Source: RPQJ01 sp963823535
Lineage (GTDB): Bacteria; Pseudomonadota; Gammaproteobacteria; Steroidobacterales; Steroidobacteraceae
Assembly: GCA_963823535.1 (NCBI GenBank)
Contig: CAWGLZ010000006.1
Span: 1,054,001 to 1,118,000 of the forward strand
Length of the DNA stretch: 64,000 bases
Direction of reading: 5' to 3'
Shown one piece after another: positions 1-7,834 of this stretch (the first letter of the stretch is position 1; every line of letters begins with the position of its first letter). The notes below the pieces were generated by a model that was not told the DNA's origin, did no database searches, and worked only from the letters and a program-made list of their open reading frames with translations. Made by a program: the position numbers and the translations under genes.

Positions 1-722
1 GTGCTGCGGATGCTGTCGTTCGAGAAGGGCTGGCCCGGCTGGAATCGAACGTAGCGCTGCAGCAGGACCGGAGCGATGGCGTCCTGCTCGATGCTGACCT
101 CCCCGAAGCGATAGCGACCTCCCGTTTCCAGCGCGATGTGCGCCGACGCGCGGCGATGCTCGGGATCCACGATGAGCTCATGGCGGGTCAGCCTGGCGTC
201 CAGGTATCCCAGCTCGAGCGATTTCCGCAGCAGGTCGGTCTTCAGCCGATCGTAGCTTGCGTGGTCCAGCCGTGCGCCGGGCTTGAGAGGACTCGTCGCC
301 GGGATCGGGGACAGCACCGTGGCGACGTCGCCCGGACCGTCGATGCGCACGTCGACCTCCTGCATCCGCACGGGTTCGCCGGGATTGATGCGCAGGCGGA
401 CGATCCAGCGGTTGTCGTCACGCGTGGTACGGCTGCGCACGGCCGCCTCGTAGTAGCCGAAGGGCCGCAGCGCGTCGGCCGCTTCATCCACCGCGCGATC
501 GGCGAGGCGGCGCACCTGTGCGTCGGTGATGTCGTCTCGGTCCACATAGCGGCCCAGGGTCAGGTAGCCGCGTACGTTGTCGGCGACGGCCTGCTCGACA
601 CCGTCGACCTCGATCCTGACCCGCTCCGCGGCCCCGGCGTCCGCGACCCAGCCGGCGAGCAGGAACACCGCGAACCCTGCGACGTGGCGCGACGTCACAG
701 TCGGGCGTCGTGTCGGACTCAT
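1..722 (-). CDS. tamA: TamA-type outer-membrane assembly protein, N-terminal part (runs off window)
   Basis: About 240 codons are visible, starting at ATG 722 and running off position 1 without a stop. The N-terminus looks like a signal peptide: basic residues, a hydrophobic stretch, then an Ala-rich cleavage region near residue 32. What follows reads as POTRA domains, with recognisable pieces such as 'GYLTLGRYVDRDDITDAQVR', 'LRPFGYYEAAV' and 'GARLDHASYDRLK'. TamA is an Omp85-family barrel that works with inner-membrane TamB in outer-membrane protein and lipid transport; the barrel would lie outside the window. The start overlaps the stop of the NRDE gene by ATGA, so the two are probably co-transcribed. 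BamA is less likely because the POTRA sequence and short signal region match TamA better. Confidence 0.85.
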   Translation of the reverse strand, partial: MSPTRRPTVTSRHVAGFAVFLLAGWVADAGAAERVRIEVDGVEQAVADNVRGYLTLGRYVDRDDITDAQVRRLADRAVDEAADALRPFGYYEAAVRSRTTRDDNRWIVRLRINPGEPVRMQEVDVRIDGPGDVATVLSPIPATSPLKPGARLDHASYDRLKTDLLRKSLELGYLDARLTRHELIVDPEHRRASAHIALETGGRYRFGEVSIEQDAIAPVLLQRYVRFQPGQPFSNDSIRS

Positions 723-1495
723 TTGCCGGCGCCCGCGAATTCCACCCGCGTCGCGCCGCTCTGCACGCCGCTCGCGTCGAATCGACGCTCGAACACGATC
801 GTGCGACCGCCGTGCTCGATGAACGCAATCGTGGTGCAGCGGGTGCCGTACTGCGCGTGCCGCACGAACGGCGCCGACAGCGCGAGTTCGAGATCCGGCG
901 GCAGGCCGCTCGCCGCCGGTGCCGCGTCCCGTTCAGGAGTGCTGTCCGCCAGCACGTCGAACAGTCTGGCCGCCGTCATCTCCGCCTCCGTCAGCGCGGT
1001 CGCGAAGCGCTCCCGCGTACGGACGAGCTTGGGCCAGGGCTCGTCCAGCCGGTGGTTGCCGAGCCCGTAGACTCCGGGCGGGAGCGGGCGGGAAGCCGGC
1101 CCTGCCGCATTTGAAACATAGTGCAGTTCGAGACCATCGCCGACGAGCAGGTTGAAACCAGCGAACTCACGCGCGCTCGCACCGAGTGCGTCGACGAACG
1201 CAGCGGGTTCCAGGTCCGCGCGCAGGTAGTCCTTCACCAGCCGGCCACGGGACGGGGAGGCGCCCGGGGGTCGCGCCTCGGCATCCCGGAAGTTGGTCAG
1301 GACGCCGAAGCGGCCTGAGCGCGACACGCCCATCCAGGTGCCGCCGGCCTGCAGGTCACGGCCGGCGAGGATCGCCGGTTCGTCGGCCCACCAGCCGAGC
1401 GGTGCCGTCGGCCGGTCGTGGAATTCGTCGCGGTTGCCCGCCGCCACGAGGCGGTAGCGGGGGTGCGACATCCAGGCGAGCACGAGCAGGCACAT
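719..1495 (-). CDS. NRDE family protein (TANGO2-like)
   Basis: 258 aa. The protein opens with Met-Cys and carries the family-defining Asn-Arg-Asp-Glu motif at about residues 21-24 (AGNRDEFHDRPT), followed by a conserved Trp-rich stretch and 'LAGRDLQAGGTWMG'. These are typical of the NRDE/TANGO2 superfamily, an Ntn-hydrolase-like fold whose bacterial function is not settled; the eukaryotic homologue is linked to haem and lipid handling. The N-terminal Cys would be the nucleophile after Met removal. Its stop overlaps the tamA start. The length matches the family. Confidence 0.9.
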   Translation of the reverse strand: MCLLVLAWMSHPRYRLVAAGNRDEFHDRPTAPLGWWADEPAILAGRDLQAGGTWMGVSRSGRFGVLTNFRDAEARPPGASPSRGRLVKDYLRADLEPAAFVDALGASAREFAGFNLLVGDGLELHYVSNAAGPASRPLPPGVYGLGNHRLDEPWPKLVRTRERFATALTEAEMTAARLFDVLADSTPERDAAPAASGLPPDLELALSAPFVRHAQYGTRCTTIAFIEHGGRTIVFERRFDASGVQSGATRVEFAGAGK

Positions 1496-1519
1496 GGGGC
1501 CATTGTAAGGCGGCGCCGG

Positions 1520-2122
1520 TCATTCCCTCGGGGCGACCTCGGTGGCGGCGCGCCGACGGCCGAACAGCAGGCGCCCGGCCTTGCGTGCCGCCCAGACGAG
1601 CAGTACGACGACCGCCACCAGGCAGACCAGGGGTACGACGATCGCCAGCAGCGACAGTCCGGTGGCGCCCACGGTCTCGATCGTGGAGACGACGGGGTTC
1701 GCGAGGCCCGCCGTCATGGCGCCCGACTTCGCCCGCAGCAGGGCCGTGCTGCCCTTGGTGAGCCCTGCGGCTCCGCCGCCCGCGATGATGGCCACCGGCC
1801 ACATCACGGCGGGTGGAATGTCGGTCATGACCGCGGCGCTGGCCACGGCACCGGCCGCGAGCGTGGCGGGACTCGCGACGACGTCCAGAACGTGGTCGAC
1901 TCCGGGAATGTAGTAGGCGAGCGTCTCGAACACGGCCGCGGTCCCGAGTGTGAGCAGGGCCGGCGTGCTCGACAGCCACTGGAACCCATCCCCGAGCGGC
2001 AGGTAACCGACCCGCGCGGCGAGTCCGGCGATCAGCAGCGGCACGAAGATGCGGAAGCCGGTGGCCGCGGCGAGTCCGACCCCGAGTGCAATGCTCAGCA
2101 GCGACTGGATCGAAACGTCCAT
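1520..2122 (-). CDS. DUF4126 family membrane protein
   Basis: 200 aa, strongly hydrophobic, with about four to six membrane segments. It starts with an amphipathic stretch and a Gly/Ala-rich helix (SIALGVGLAAATGFRIFVPL), then contains 'AYYIPGVDHVLDVVASPATLAAG', typical of DUF4126. The C-terminal helix ends in a basic cytoplasmic tail (RRRRAATEVAPRE region). No biochemical role is established for the family. It lies 24 bp upstream of the NRDE gene on the same strand and is probably in the same transcript. Confidence 0.85.
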   Translation of the reverse strand: MDVSIQSLLSIALGVGLAAATGFRIFVPLLIAGLAARVGYLPLGDGFQWLSSTPALLTLGTAAVFETLAYYIPGVDHVLDVVASPATLAAGAVASAAVMTDIPPAVMWPVAIIAGGGAAGLTKGSTALLRAKSGAMTAGLANPVVSTIETVGATGLSLLAIVVPLVCLVAVVVLLVWAARKAGRLLFGRRRAATEVAPRE

Positions 2123-2192
2123 GGAGTACCTGTCGAGACGTGGGCGGTGCGGCCGATGCGCTGATCCTGCCGGATCGTCCGTGCGGCCACAA

Positions 2193-2963
2193 TCAGGTGA
2201 CCGCGCGGAGCGCGTCCCAGGCGGTCTTGGCGATCAGCGAACCGACGACGACCAGGAAGACGGCACGGACGAAACCGCTGCCCCGCCGGATCGCAATGTG
2301 GCTGCCCACCTGTGCGCCGGTCACGTTGCAGACGGCCATGGCGAGGCCCAGCAGCCACATCAGGTTTCCCGTCAGGCCGAAGAGGATGATGGCCGCGACG
2401 TTCGCGGCGGCATTCACGACCTTCGCCGAGGCAGATGCGTGAAGGAAGTCCAGGCCGAACCCGCGCACGAACAGGAAGACGAGGAAACTGCCGGTGCCCG
2501 GGCCGAAGAAGCCGTCGTACAGCCCGATGATCCCGGCGCCGGCGGCCCCGAGTGCCCGACCGCGGTGACCCTGTCCGCGCGGACGATGCTCGAGTCCGAA
2601 GTCGCGATGCAGCAGGGTGTAGGCCAGGACGATCGTCAGCAGCACGGGCACCATGGCGCGGAACCGGTCGGGTGCAATGCGGGTCGAGATCCATGCGCCG
2701 GCGAGTGCGGCGACGAAGGCAGCCGCGGCGGCGGGCAGGACCAGTCGCCAGTCGATCCGTACGTGGCGAAGGAACCGGAAGACGGCGCTCGTCGTGCCTG
2801 CGAAACCGGCCAGCTTGCCTGTGCCGAGGAGCGTGGGGTGCGGAATCGCAGGATAGGCGGCGAACAGCGCGGGTAACTGGATGAGGCCGCCGCCCCCGGC
2901 CATGGCATCGACGACGCCGGCGCCGAACGCCGCCACCAGCACGAACGCGACCTCGAGTGCCAC
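2193..2963 (-). CDS. TSUP family transporter (TauE/SafE-like)
   Basis: 256 aa polytopic inner-membrane protein. The first segment contains the TSUP-type motif 'GAGVVDAMAGGGGLIQLPAL', and a second repeat carries 'GLYDGFFGPGTGSF', the paired glycine-rich motifs of the TauE/SafE (sulfite exporter) superfamily. Members move sulfite, sulfoacetate or other small organic anions; the substrate cannot be read from sequence. About eight membrane helices are expected. It lies 16 bp downstream of nudC on the same strand. Confidence 0.88.
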   Translation of the reverse strand: MALEVAFVLVAAFGAGVVDAMAGGGGLIQLPALFAAYPAIPHPTLLGTGKLAGFAGTTSAVFRFLRHVRIDWRLVLPAAAAAFVAALAGAWISTRIAPDRFRAMVPVLLTIVLAYTLLHRDFGLEHRPRGQGHRGRALGAAGAGIIGLYDGFFGPGTGSFLVFLFVRGFGLDFLHASASAKVVNAAANVAAIILFGLTGNLMWLLGLAMAVCNVTGAQVGSHIAIRRGSGFVRAVFLVVVGSLIAKTAWDALRAVT

Positions 2964-2979
2964 GAGGGGCGCGCCGCCC

Positions 2980-3924
2980 TCAGCGGGCGTCCCAGGGCTT
3001 CAACCCCTGGGTCTGGCGCAGCGGCAGGGACGTCCCGGCGTCGTACCAGTCCTCGATGAGGCGGAACGAGACGGACTGTGGCGGAGGCAGCCCCGGAACG
3101 CCCGCGGCGATGTCCTCGCGGCTGAACCAGCGGACGTCCTCGAGTTCGTCGTCGGCCCGGGGTTCGGCATCGCCGGCGGCAAAAGCCGTGAATCCGATCA
3201 TCAGCGACGACGGGAACGGCCAGGGTTGCGAGGAGTGATAGACGGGATCGGTCACGGTGACGCCCGTCTCTTCCAGCACTTCGCGGGCGACGGCATCCTC
3301 CAGGCTTTCACCAGGCTCGACGAACCCGGCGATGGTCGAGTAGCGACCCTCGGGCCAGGCAGCCTGGCGTCCCAGGAGGGCGCGTTCGCCGTCCGTGACG
3401 AGCACGATGATCGCGGGATCCAGGCGGGGAAAGTGCTCGGCGCCGCAGGTGGGATTCGTGCACTTCATGACGTGCCCGGCGCTCCCGCTGGCCGCGGGTG
3501 AGCCACAGGTGCCACAGAACCGGTGCCGCTGGCGCCAGAGGATCATGGCGCGCGCGTACGCGAGCACGCCCGCCTCGTCTGCCGTCAGCAGGCCGCCCGT
3601 ACCCCGCAGGTCCTCGAACGTCGAGCCCGGCCCCAGCGACGGCGGCGCGTTGCCGGCGAGTTCCGCGGCGAAGCAGAAGCGTCCCTGGAAGCGCCCGAGC
3701 AGTACCAGCTCCTCGTCGCCGATCTCGCCTCGGATCGGGTGCGTGACCGGGATGAATCCGGCGGCGCAGCGCTGCAGCTCGCGCTGTACGAGGTTCCGGG
3801 CCCGCCACAGCGGGACGATGAGCGATCGAGGGTCCGCCAGGGCGGCGTTCACCTGCGCCGAGTCCTTGCGCAGGTGAGCGGCCCGGTCGAGGTAGGGTCC
3901 CGAGAAGATGTTCGGTGTGCGCAC
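2980..3924 (-). CDS. nudC: NAD(+) diphosphatase / RNA de-NADding hydrolase NudC
   Basis: 314 aa if GTG 3924 is used; longer readings upstream do not look like NudC. Zinc-binding cysteines are at about residues 137, 140, 155 and 160 (CGTC ... CTNPTC). The Nudix box spans about 200-222 with the G-x5-E-x7-REVLEETGV pattern. It is followed by the NudC-specific SQPWPFPSS motif that selects NAD(H) substrates. The enzyme splits NADH/NAD into NMN and AMP and removes NAD caps from RNA. The GTG start has only a weak ribosome site, so the exact N-terminus is uncertain; the identity is firm. Confidence 0.93.
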   Translation of the reverse strand: MRTPNIFSGPYLDRAAHLRKDSAQVNAALADPRSLIVPLWRARNLVQRELQRCAAGFIPVTHPIRGEIGDEELVLLGRFQGRFCFAAELAGNAPPSLGPGSTFEDLRGTGGLLTADEAGVLAYARAMILWRQRHRFCGTCGSPAASGSAGHVMKCTNPTCGAEHFPRLDPAIIVLVTDGERALLGRQAAWPEGRYSTIAGFVEPGESLEDAVAREVLEETGVTVTDPVYHSSQPWPFPSSLMIGFTAFAAGDAEPRADDELEDVRWFSREDIAAGVPGLPPPQSVSFRLIEDWYDAGTSLPLRQTQGLKPWDAR

Positions 3925-3970
3925 GAGGCTTGCCGTTGCAGGGGGAGCGCAGTCTAGCAATCGCCGGCCT

Positions 3971-4513
3971 CTAACCCGGCGGCGTCCCGGACCGACAGCT
4001 GACGCAGTTGTCCGGGAGGAGGTCCAGGTTATCCCGGATCCACAGCGCCCGGCAGTCCAGGCAATGCGCCAGCACGAACTCGTCGACGCGCGCGAGCACC
4101 TGCAACAGGTACCAGGCATGCTCGAAGGTGATGACCGTGGCCGGACAGAGCGAGCAGAAGGTCTCGTACACGTCGCAGAGACGTGAAACGTCGTCGAGGT
4201 CGGGGCGGTAGAGTGCCTGGGGCCGGCCGAGCAGTCCGCACTGCTTCAGCATCGCGCCGAGCGCGGCGGCCTGCATCTCGTGTGTCGGGCTGCGCCGGAA
4301 GAAGGACATCTGGCGGGGCGACTTGCCGCGGCGCCGGCGGACCGGTCGCAGGGGCTGACCCTTGACGTACTCACGGAAGAGCTTGCGGACCCGGTCGCCC
4401 GATAGCCCGGTGCACTGCAGGATGGTCTGGGTACGGGCCTCGTGGCTGATCAGCCGGTAGGCAACGGCAAGCCGTTGACGGTCCCGGTCGTAGCGGCAGT
4501 CGGTCAGACGCAT
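3971..4513 (-). CDS. FlhC-like zinc-binding transcriptional regulator
   Basis: 180 aa. Residues 27-51 resemble the FlhC DNA-contacting helix region (ILQCTGLSGDRVRKLFREYV), the middle matches the FlhC pattern '..LKQCGLLG...', and a 'HAWYLLQVL' helix precedes four cysteines at 151, 154, 170 and 173 (C-x2-C-x15-C-x2-C), equivalent to the FlhC zinc site. FlhC normally pairs with FlhD to activate flagellar promoters. No flagellar genes are near. A good ribosome site (GGGGAG, 7 nt away) supports ATG 4513. It is divergent from a gene whose product resembles FlhD, which strengthens the assignment. The family match is by pattern recognition, not alignment. Confidence 0.7.
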   Translation of the reverse strand: MRLTDCRYDRDRQRLAVAYRLISHEARTQTILQCTGLSGDRVRKLFREYVKGQPLRPVRRRRGKSPRQMSFFRRSPTHEMQAAALGAMLKQCGLLGRPQALYRPDLDDVSRLCDVYETFCSLCPATVITFEHAWYLLQVLARVDEFVLAHCLDCRALWIRDNLDLLPDNCVSCRSGTPPG

Positions 4514-4547
4514 CGGTGGCTCCCCTGTTTCTGTTAGTTTTCACCAC

Positions 4548-4569
4548 ATATGGTCTAACAGGACCATAT
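4548..4569. promoter_or_regulatory. Palindromic operator candidate 1 in the divergent promoter
   Basis: Perfect inverted repeat ATATGGTC-N6-GACCATAT (22 bp). It has the same half-sites and the same 6-bp spacer as a second copy at 4588-4609. It lies 35 bp upstream of the FlhC-like start codon and 55 bp upstream of the FlhD-like start codon. The symmetry and duplication suggest a dimeric DNA-binding protein; which one is unknown. The sequence does not resemble the E. coli FlhDC box. Confidence 0.75.
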
Positions 4570-4587
4570 ATGTAAGTCTATAAGCTT

Positions 4588-4609
4588 ATATGGTCCGAAC
4601 CGACCATAT
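4588..4609. promoter_or_regulatory. Palindromic operator candidate 2 in the divergent promoter
   Basis: Second perfect copy of ATATGGTC-N6-GACCATAT; its centre is exactly 40 bp from that of copy 1, close to four helical turns, so dimers on both sites would face the same side of the helix. A 12-bp perfect palindrome (TATAAGCTTATA, 4579-4590) overlaps its left end. The copy ends 14 bp before the FlhD-like start codon and just before its GGAG ribosome site (4611-4614), so binding there should block that gene (inference). Confidence 0.75.
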
Positions 4610-4623
4610 TTGGAGTCACCACC

Positions 4624-5295
4624 ATGCCAGGCGTGAGCCAGAAGCCAGTGTCGACATTGGAGAGCCCCTCGTGCGACGGGGTCCTGCCGCCCAGCCTTCG
4701 TCGCGATCTGGCCGACCTCAACCGGCAGTATCTCGATCTGGGGCTCGATCCCGGACTTCAGGACGATCCACGGTTCGGCTGGTCGCCGGCCGTCCGACGG
4801 TGCCTCGCCGGGATCGATCCGTCGAGTCGGGCACGGATCGCCGCTTCGCCGTTTGCCTTCTTCGACCTGGTCCTGCCCGCCTCGCTGCCGGTTCCGGCGC
4901 TCGACCGCGTCGAGGACGGCGACCGCGGCCTGCAGCACGACGTCCTGCCGGGCCGCCTCGCTTCGTTCGCGCACCAGGTGGCATTCCTGGCGAGGCAACT
5001 GGTGATCACCTCGCCACTTGCCTCAGAACTCGTGCTGGGGCTCCCGCGGCGCGCGCAGTCGCTGCTGGCCGACGCCCGGCCCTCCGAGGTCGCCGAACTC
5101 GCCCTGCGTCCAGGGCTGATCTGCCCACGGTGGCCGGCCCACGAACGATTCTGGTCGGTGCTCTCGCACGCCGCGCGCGGTGGCTCGCCGGCCGCTCTGC
5201 AGTGGGCGCACTGCTTCGGCCTGTGCCTGTTCGGCGCGAGTGATTTCGCGTCGCCTGCGGCCGAACCGGCGGCACGACGCCGACTGCGGCGCTGA
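4624..5295 (+). CDS. Tandem FlhD-like protein, divergent partner of the FlhC-like regulator
   Basis: 223 aa, no established family that I can name with certainty. Residues 114-171 (LARQLVITSPLASELVLGL ... LADARPSEVAELA ... GLICPRW) follow the E. coli FlhD core closely (LAQRLIVQDKASAMFRLGI ... LTLPQMVKLAETNQLV). Residues 26-84 (DLNRQYL ... FGWSPAVRRCLAGIDPSSRARIA) look like a second, more diverged copy of the same core. FlhD itself has one core in about 115 aa, so this would be a fused pseudo-dimer. ATG 4624 follows GGAG at 9 nt. Divergent pairing with an FlhC-like gene supports the reading. The C-terminal tail (200-223) is Ala/Arg-rich and unassigned. Confidence 0.6.
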   Translation: MPGVSQKPVSTLESPSCDGVLPPSLRRDLADLNRQYLDLGLDPGLQDDPRFGWSPAVRRCLAGIDPSSRARIAASPFAFFDLVLPASLPVPALDRVEDGDRGLQHDVLPGRLASFAHQVAFLARQLVITSPLASELVLGLPRRAQSLLADARPSEVAELALRPGLICPRWPAHERFWSVLSHAARGGSPAALQWAHCFGLCLFGASDFASPAAEPAARRRLRR

Positions 5296-5357
5296 CTTCC
5301 TTGCTGCCACCCGCCGCTCGCATTACCCTGCGGTCCCCCCGTTCCCGGCCGACGTGC

Positions 5358-6308
5358 ATGAAAGCCCTCTCGCTGCGCCAGCTGGCGAAAACCTACCGGA
5401 ACGGCGTGCAGGCCTTGAAGGGCATCGACCTCGACGTCGAGCAAGGTGATTTTTTCGCGCTGCTCGGTCCGAACGGTGCCGGCAAGACCACCGCGATCGG
5501 AATCGTCGCTTCGCTCGTCACCAAGACCTCCGGCAAGGCGCTGGTCTTCGGCCACGACATCGACACGGACCTCGAGTCCGCCAAGGCCTGCATCGGCCTG
5601 GTGCCGCAGGAGATCAACTTCAACCAGTTCGAGAAGGTCTCGACGATCCTCGTCAACCAGGCAGGCTTCTACGGCATCCCGCGCAGCCTCGCGCGTGAGC
5701 GCATGGAGGTGTGGTTGCGACGGCTCCACCTCTGGGACAAGCGCGACGCGGTCTCGCGCACGCTGTCCGGCGGCATGAAGCGGCGCCTCATGATCGCGCG
5801 CGCGCTGATTCACGAGCCACGCCTGCTGATCCTCGACGAGCCGACGGCCGGCGTCGACATCGAGGTGCGCCGCTCGATGTGGGATTTCCTGCGCAAGCTC
5901 AACGACGACGGCACCACGATCATCCTGACCACGCACTACCTGGAGGAGGCGGAGAACCTCTGCCGCCACATCGCGATCATCGATCACGGCCGCATCATCG
6001 AGCACGACAGGATGGCGACGGTGCTGCGCAAGCTGCACAGCGAGACCTTCGTTCTCAATCTCCGGCATCCGCTGGCGGAACTGCCGTCGCTGCCCGCCTA
6101 TTCCATGAAGCTCACGGCGGACGGTTCGATCGAGGTGGAAGTGACCAAGCAACAGAACCTCAACGCGATCTTCGCGGCGCTGAGCGTCAGCGGCGCGGAA
6201 GTCGTCAGCATGCGCAACAAGGCGAACCGTCTCGAGGAACTCTTCATGCGGCTCGTGGAGGGCCGGAATGTCGAGACCGGTGCCGTGCAGTCGAGGACCA
6301 CCGCATGA
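5358..6308 (+). CDS. yadG: ABC transporter ATP-binding protein (YadG-like)
   Basis: 316 aa from ATG 5358. Walker A (GPNGAGKT) is at about residues 37-44, the signature LSGGM at 136-140, Walker B (LLILDE) at 156-161, and the switch His in the following TTHYLEEAE segment. The order and C-terminal extension match the YadG/CcmA-type drug or polysaccharide exporter ATPases. Its stop overlaps the permease start (ATGA at 6305-6308), so the two form one two-gene exporter. The substrate is unknown. Confidence 0.9.
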   Translation: MKALSLRQLAKTYRNGVQALKGIDLDVEQGDFFALLGPNGAGKTTAIGIVASLVTKTSGKALVFGHDIDTDLESAKACIGLVPQEINFNQFEKVSTILVNQAGFYGIPRSLARERMEVWLRRLHLWDKRDAVSRTLSGGMKRRLMIARALIHEPRLLILDEPTAGVDIEVRRSMWDFLRKLNDDGTTIILTTHYLEEAENLCRHIAIIDHGRIIEHDRMATVLRKLHSETFVLNLRHPLAELPSLPAYSMKLTADGSIEVEVTKQQNLNAIFAALSVSGAEVVSMRNKANRLEELFMRLVEGRNVETGAVQSRTTA

Positions 6309-7129
6309 CCGCACACCCCGGTGGGGGGGGCGCGGGCTTGGCCGCCGCCGCTCCCGTCGCGAGCGGACATCGCTGGGTGGGCTTCCGCACCATCGTCATC
6401 CGGGAGTTCAGCCGGATCGTCCGCATCTGGGGCCAGACCCTGGTGCCGCCCGCGATCACGGCGACCCTCTACTTCATCATCTTCGGCAGCCTGATCGGCC
6501 GCCGCATCGGGGACATGGGCGGCGTGACGTACATGCAGTACATCGCGCCCGGGCTCATCATGATGTCGGTGATCACCAACAGCTACGGCAACGTCGTGTC
6601 CTCGTTCTTCGGCGCGAAGTTCGGGCGCCACATCGAGGAGCTGCTCGTCGCGCCGCTGCCGAACTGGCTGATCGTGACCGGCTACGTCACGGGCGGCGTG
6701 CTCCGCGGCCTGCTCGTCGGGCTCGTCGTCACGCTGATCGCCTTGTTCTTCACCCGCCTGCACGTGCAGCACGTATTCGTGGTGCTCGCCGCCGTGCTGC
6801 TCACGGCCATCGCCTTCGCGCTGCTCGGCTTCATCAACGCGGTCTTCGCCAAGAACTTCGACCAGATCAGCTTCGTACCGACCTTCATCCTGACGCCGAT
6901 GACCTACCTCGGCGGCGTGTTCTACTCGATCATGATGCTGCCTGAGTGGGCACAGCACGTTTCGCGGGCCAATCCGATCCTGTACATGGTGAACGCGTTC
7001 CGCTTCGGCTTCCTCGGGACCTCGGACGTGAACCTCGGCCTGTCCTTCGGCCTGATGGTGCTCGCGGTCGTCCTGCTGTTCACGGCCTGCGTATGGTTGA
7101 TGGAGAAGGGCACCGGGACCCGCGAGTAG
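6305..7129 (+). CDS. yadH: ABC-2 type permease (YadH-like)
   Basis: 274 aa from ATG 6305; upstream extensions of the frame overlap the ATPase and are not coding. About six membrane segments are present, with the ABC-2 hallmarks 'YMQYIAPGLIMMSVITNSYGNVVSSFF' region and 'PMTYLGGVFYSIMMLPEWAQ' near the last helices. It partners the overlapping ATPase. A soluble N-terminal stretch of about 20 residues is Gly/Ala-rich and encoded by a run of nine G (6323-6331), which could be prone to slippage. Confidence 0.9.
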   Translation: MTAHPGGGGAGLAAAAPVASGHRWVGFRTIVIREFSRIVRIWGQTLVPPAITATLYFIIFGSLIGRRIGDMGGVTYMQYIAPGLIMMSVITNSYGNVVSSFFGAKFGRHIEELLVAPLPNWLIVTGYVTGGVLRGLLVGLVVTLIALFFTRLHVQHVFVVLAAVLLTAIAFALLGFINAVFAKNFDQISFVPTFILTPMTYLGGVFYSIMMLPEWAQHVSRANPILYMVNAFRFGFLGTSDVNLGLSFGLMVLAVVLLFTACVWLMEKGTGTRE

Positions 7130-7132
7130 ACG

Positions 7133-7831
7133 ATGTGCGGCCGATTCGCCTTCTATTCTCCGCACGAGGCCGTGACCCGGCTCTTCGGGGTCGCGGACGC
7201 AGCGGATATCGAGCCGTGCTACAACATCGCGCCGACCCGGTTTGTGGCGACGATCCGCGAAACGGGCGGCCCGCGACAGGTCGCGATGCTCTACTGGGGC
7301 CTCGTGCCGTCCTGGGCGAAGGACAAGGCGATCGGCGCGCGCATGATCAACGCCCGGGCGGAAACACTCGGCGAGAAGCCCTCGTTCCGCAGCGCCTATC
7401 GCCGTCGCCGTTGCCTGGTCCTCGCCGACGGCTACTACGAGTGGCAGCGTTCCGGGGCCGTCAAGCAGCCGTACTTCATTTCCCTGGGCAGCGGTGAGCC
7501 CTTCGGCATGGCCGGGCTCTGGGAGCACTGGCGCGACCCGCTGACGGGCGAAGAACTGGAATCCTGCTGCATCGTGACCACGAGCCCGGTGGCCTCGGTC
7601 GCCCACGTGCACGACCGCATGCCCGTCATCGTGCCGCCGGGCGACCATGCGCAGTGGCTGGACCCCGGCAACGCCGCGACCGCGCGGCTCGAACGGCTGC
7701 TCGCTCCCTGCGATCCCGGGCTGATGGCTGTACCGGTGAGCCGTCGAGTGAACGACGCCCGAAACCAGGGGCCGGAACTCGTCGAAGCCATCGGCATCCC
7801 CGATCCACCGGGCACGCCCGGGAGCCCGTGA
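7133..7831 (+). CDS. yedK: SRAP domain protein (YedK/HMCES, abasic-site protein crosslinker)
   Basis: 232 aa. Cys2, exposed after Met removal, is the residue that forms a thiazolidine crosslink with abasic sites in single-stranded DNA. Other conserved pieces are 'YNIAPTR', 'MINARAET', 'RCLVLADGYYEW' (catalytic Glu) and 'VHDRMPVIV' (catalytic His). The protein shields abasic sites at stalled forks. It starts 3 bp after the ABC permease and ends 3 bp before the next gene, so this is a compact plus-strand run. Length is normal. Confidence 0.93.
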   Translation: MCGRFAFYSPHEAVTRLFGVADAADIEPCYNIAPTRFVATIRETGGPRQVAMLYWGLVPSWAKDKAIGARMINARAETLGEKPSFRSAYRRRRCLVLADGYYEWQRSGAVKQPYFISLGSGEPFGMAGLWEHWRDPLTGEELESCCIVTTSPVASVAHVHDRMPVIVPPGDHAQWLDPGNAATARLERLLAPCDPGLMAVPVSRRVNDARNQGPELVEAIGIPDPPGTPGSP

Positions 7832-7834
7832 ACC

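Noticed and set aside
4543..4615. Canonical E. coli-type FlhDC binding box
   Set aside because: Neither palindrome resembles the long, spaced FlhD4C2 site, so the operators were reported without naming their binder.
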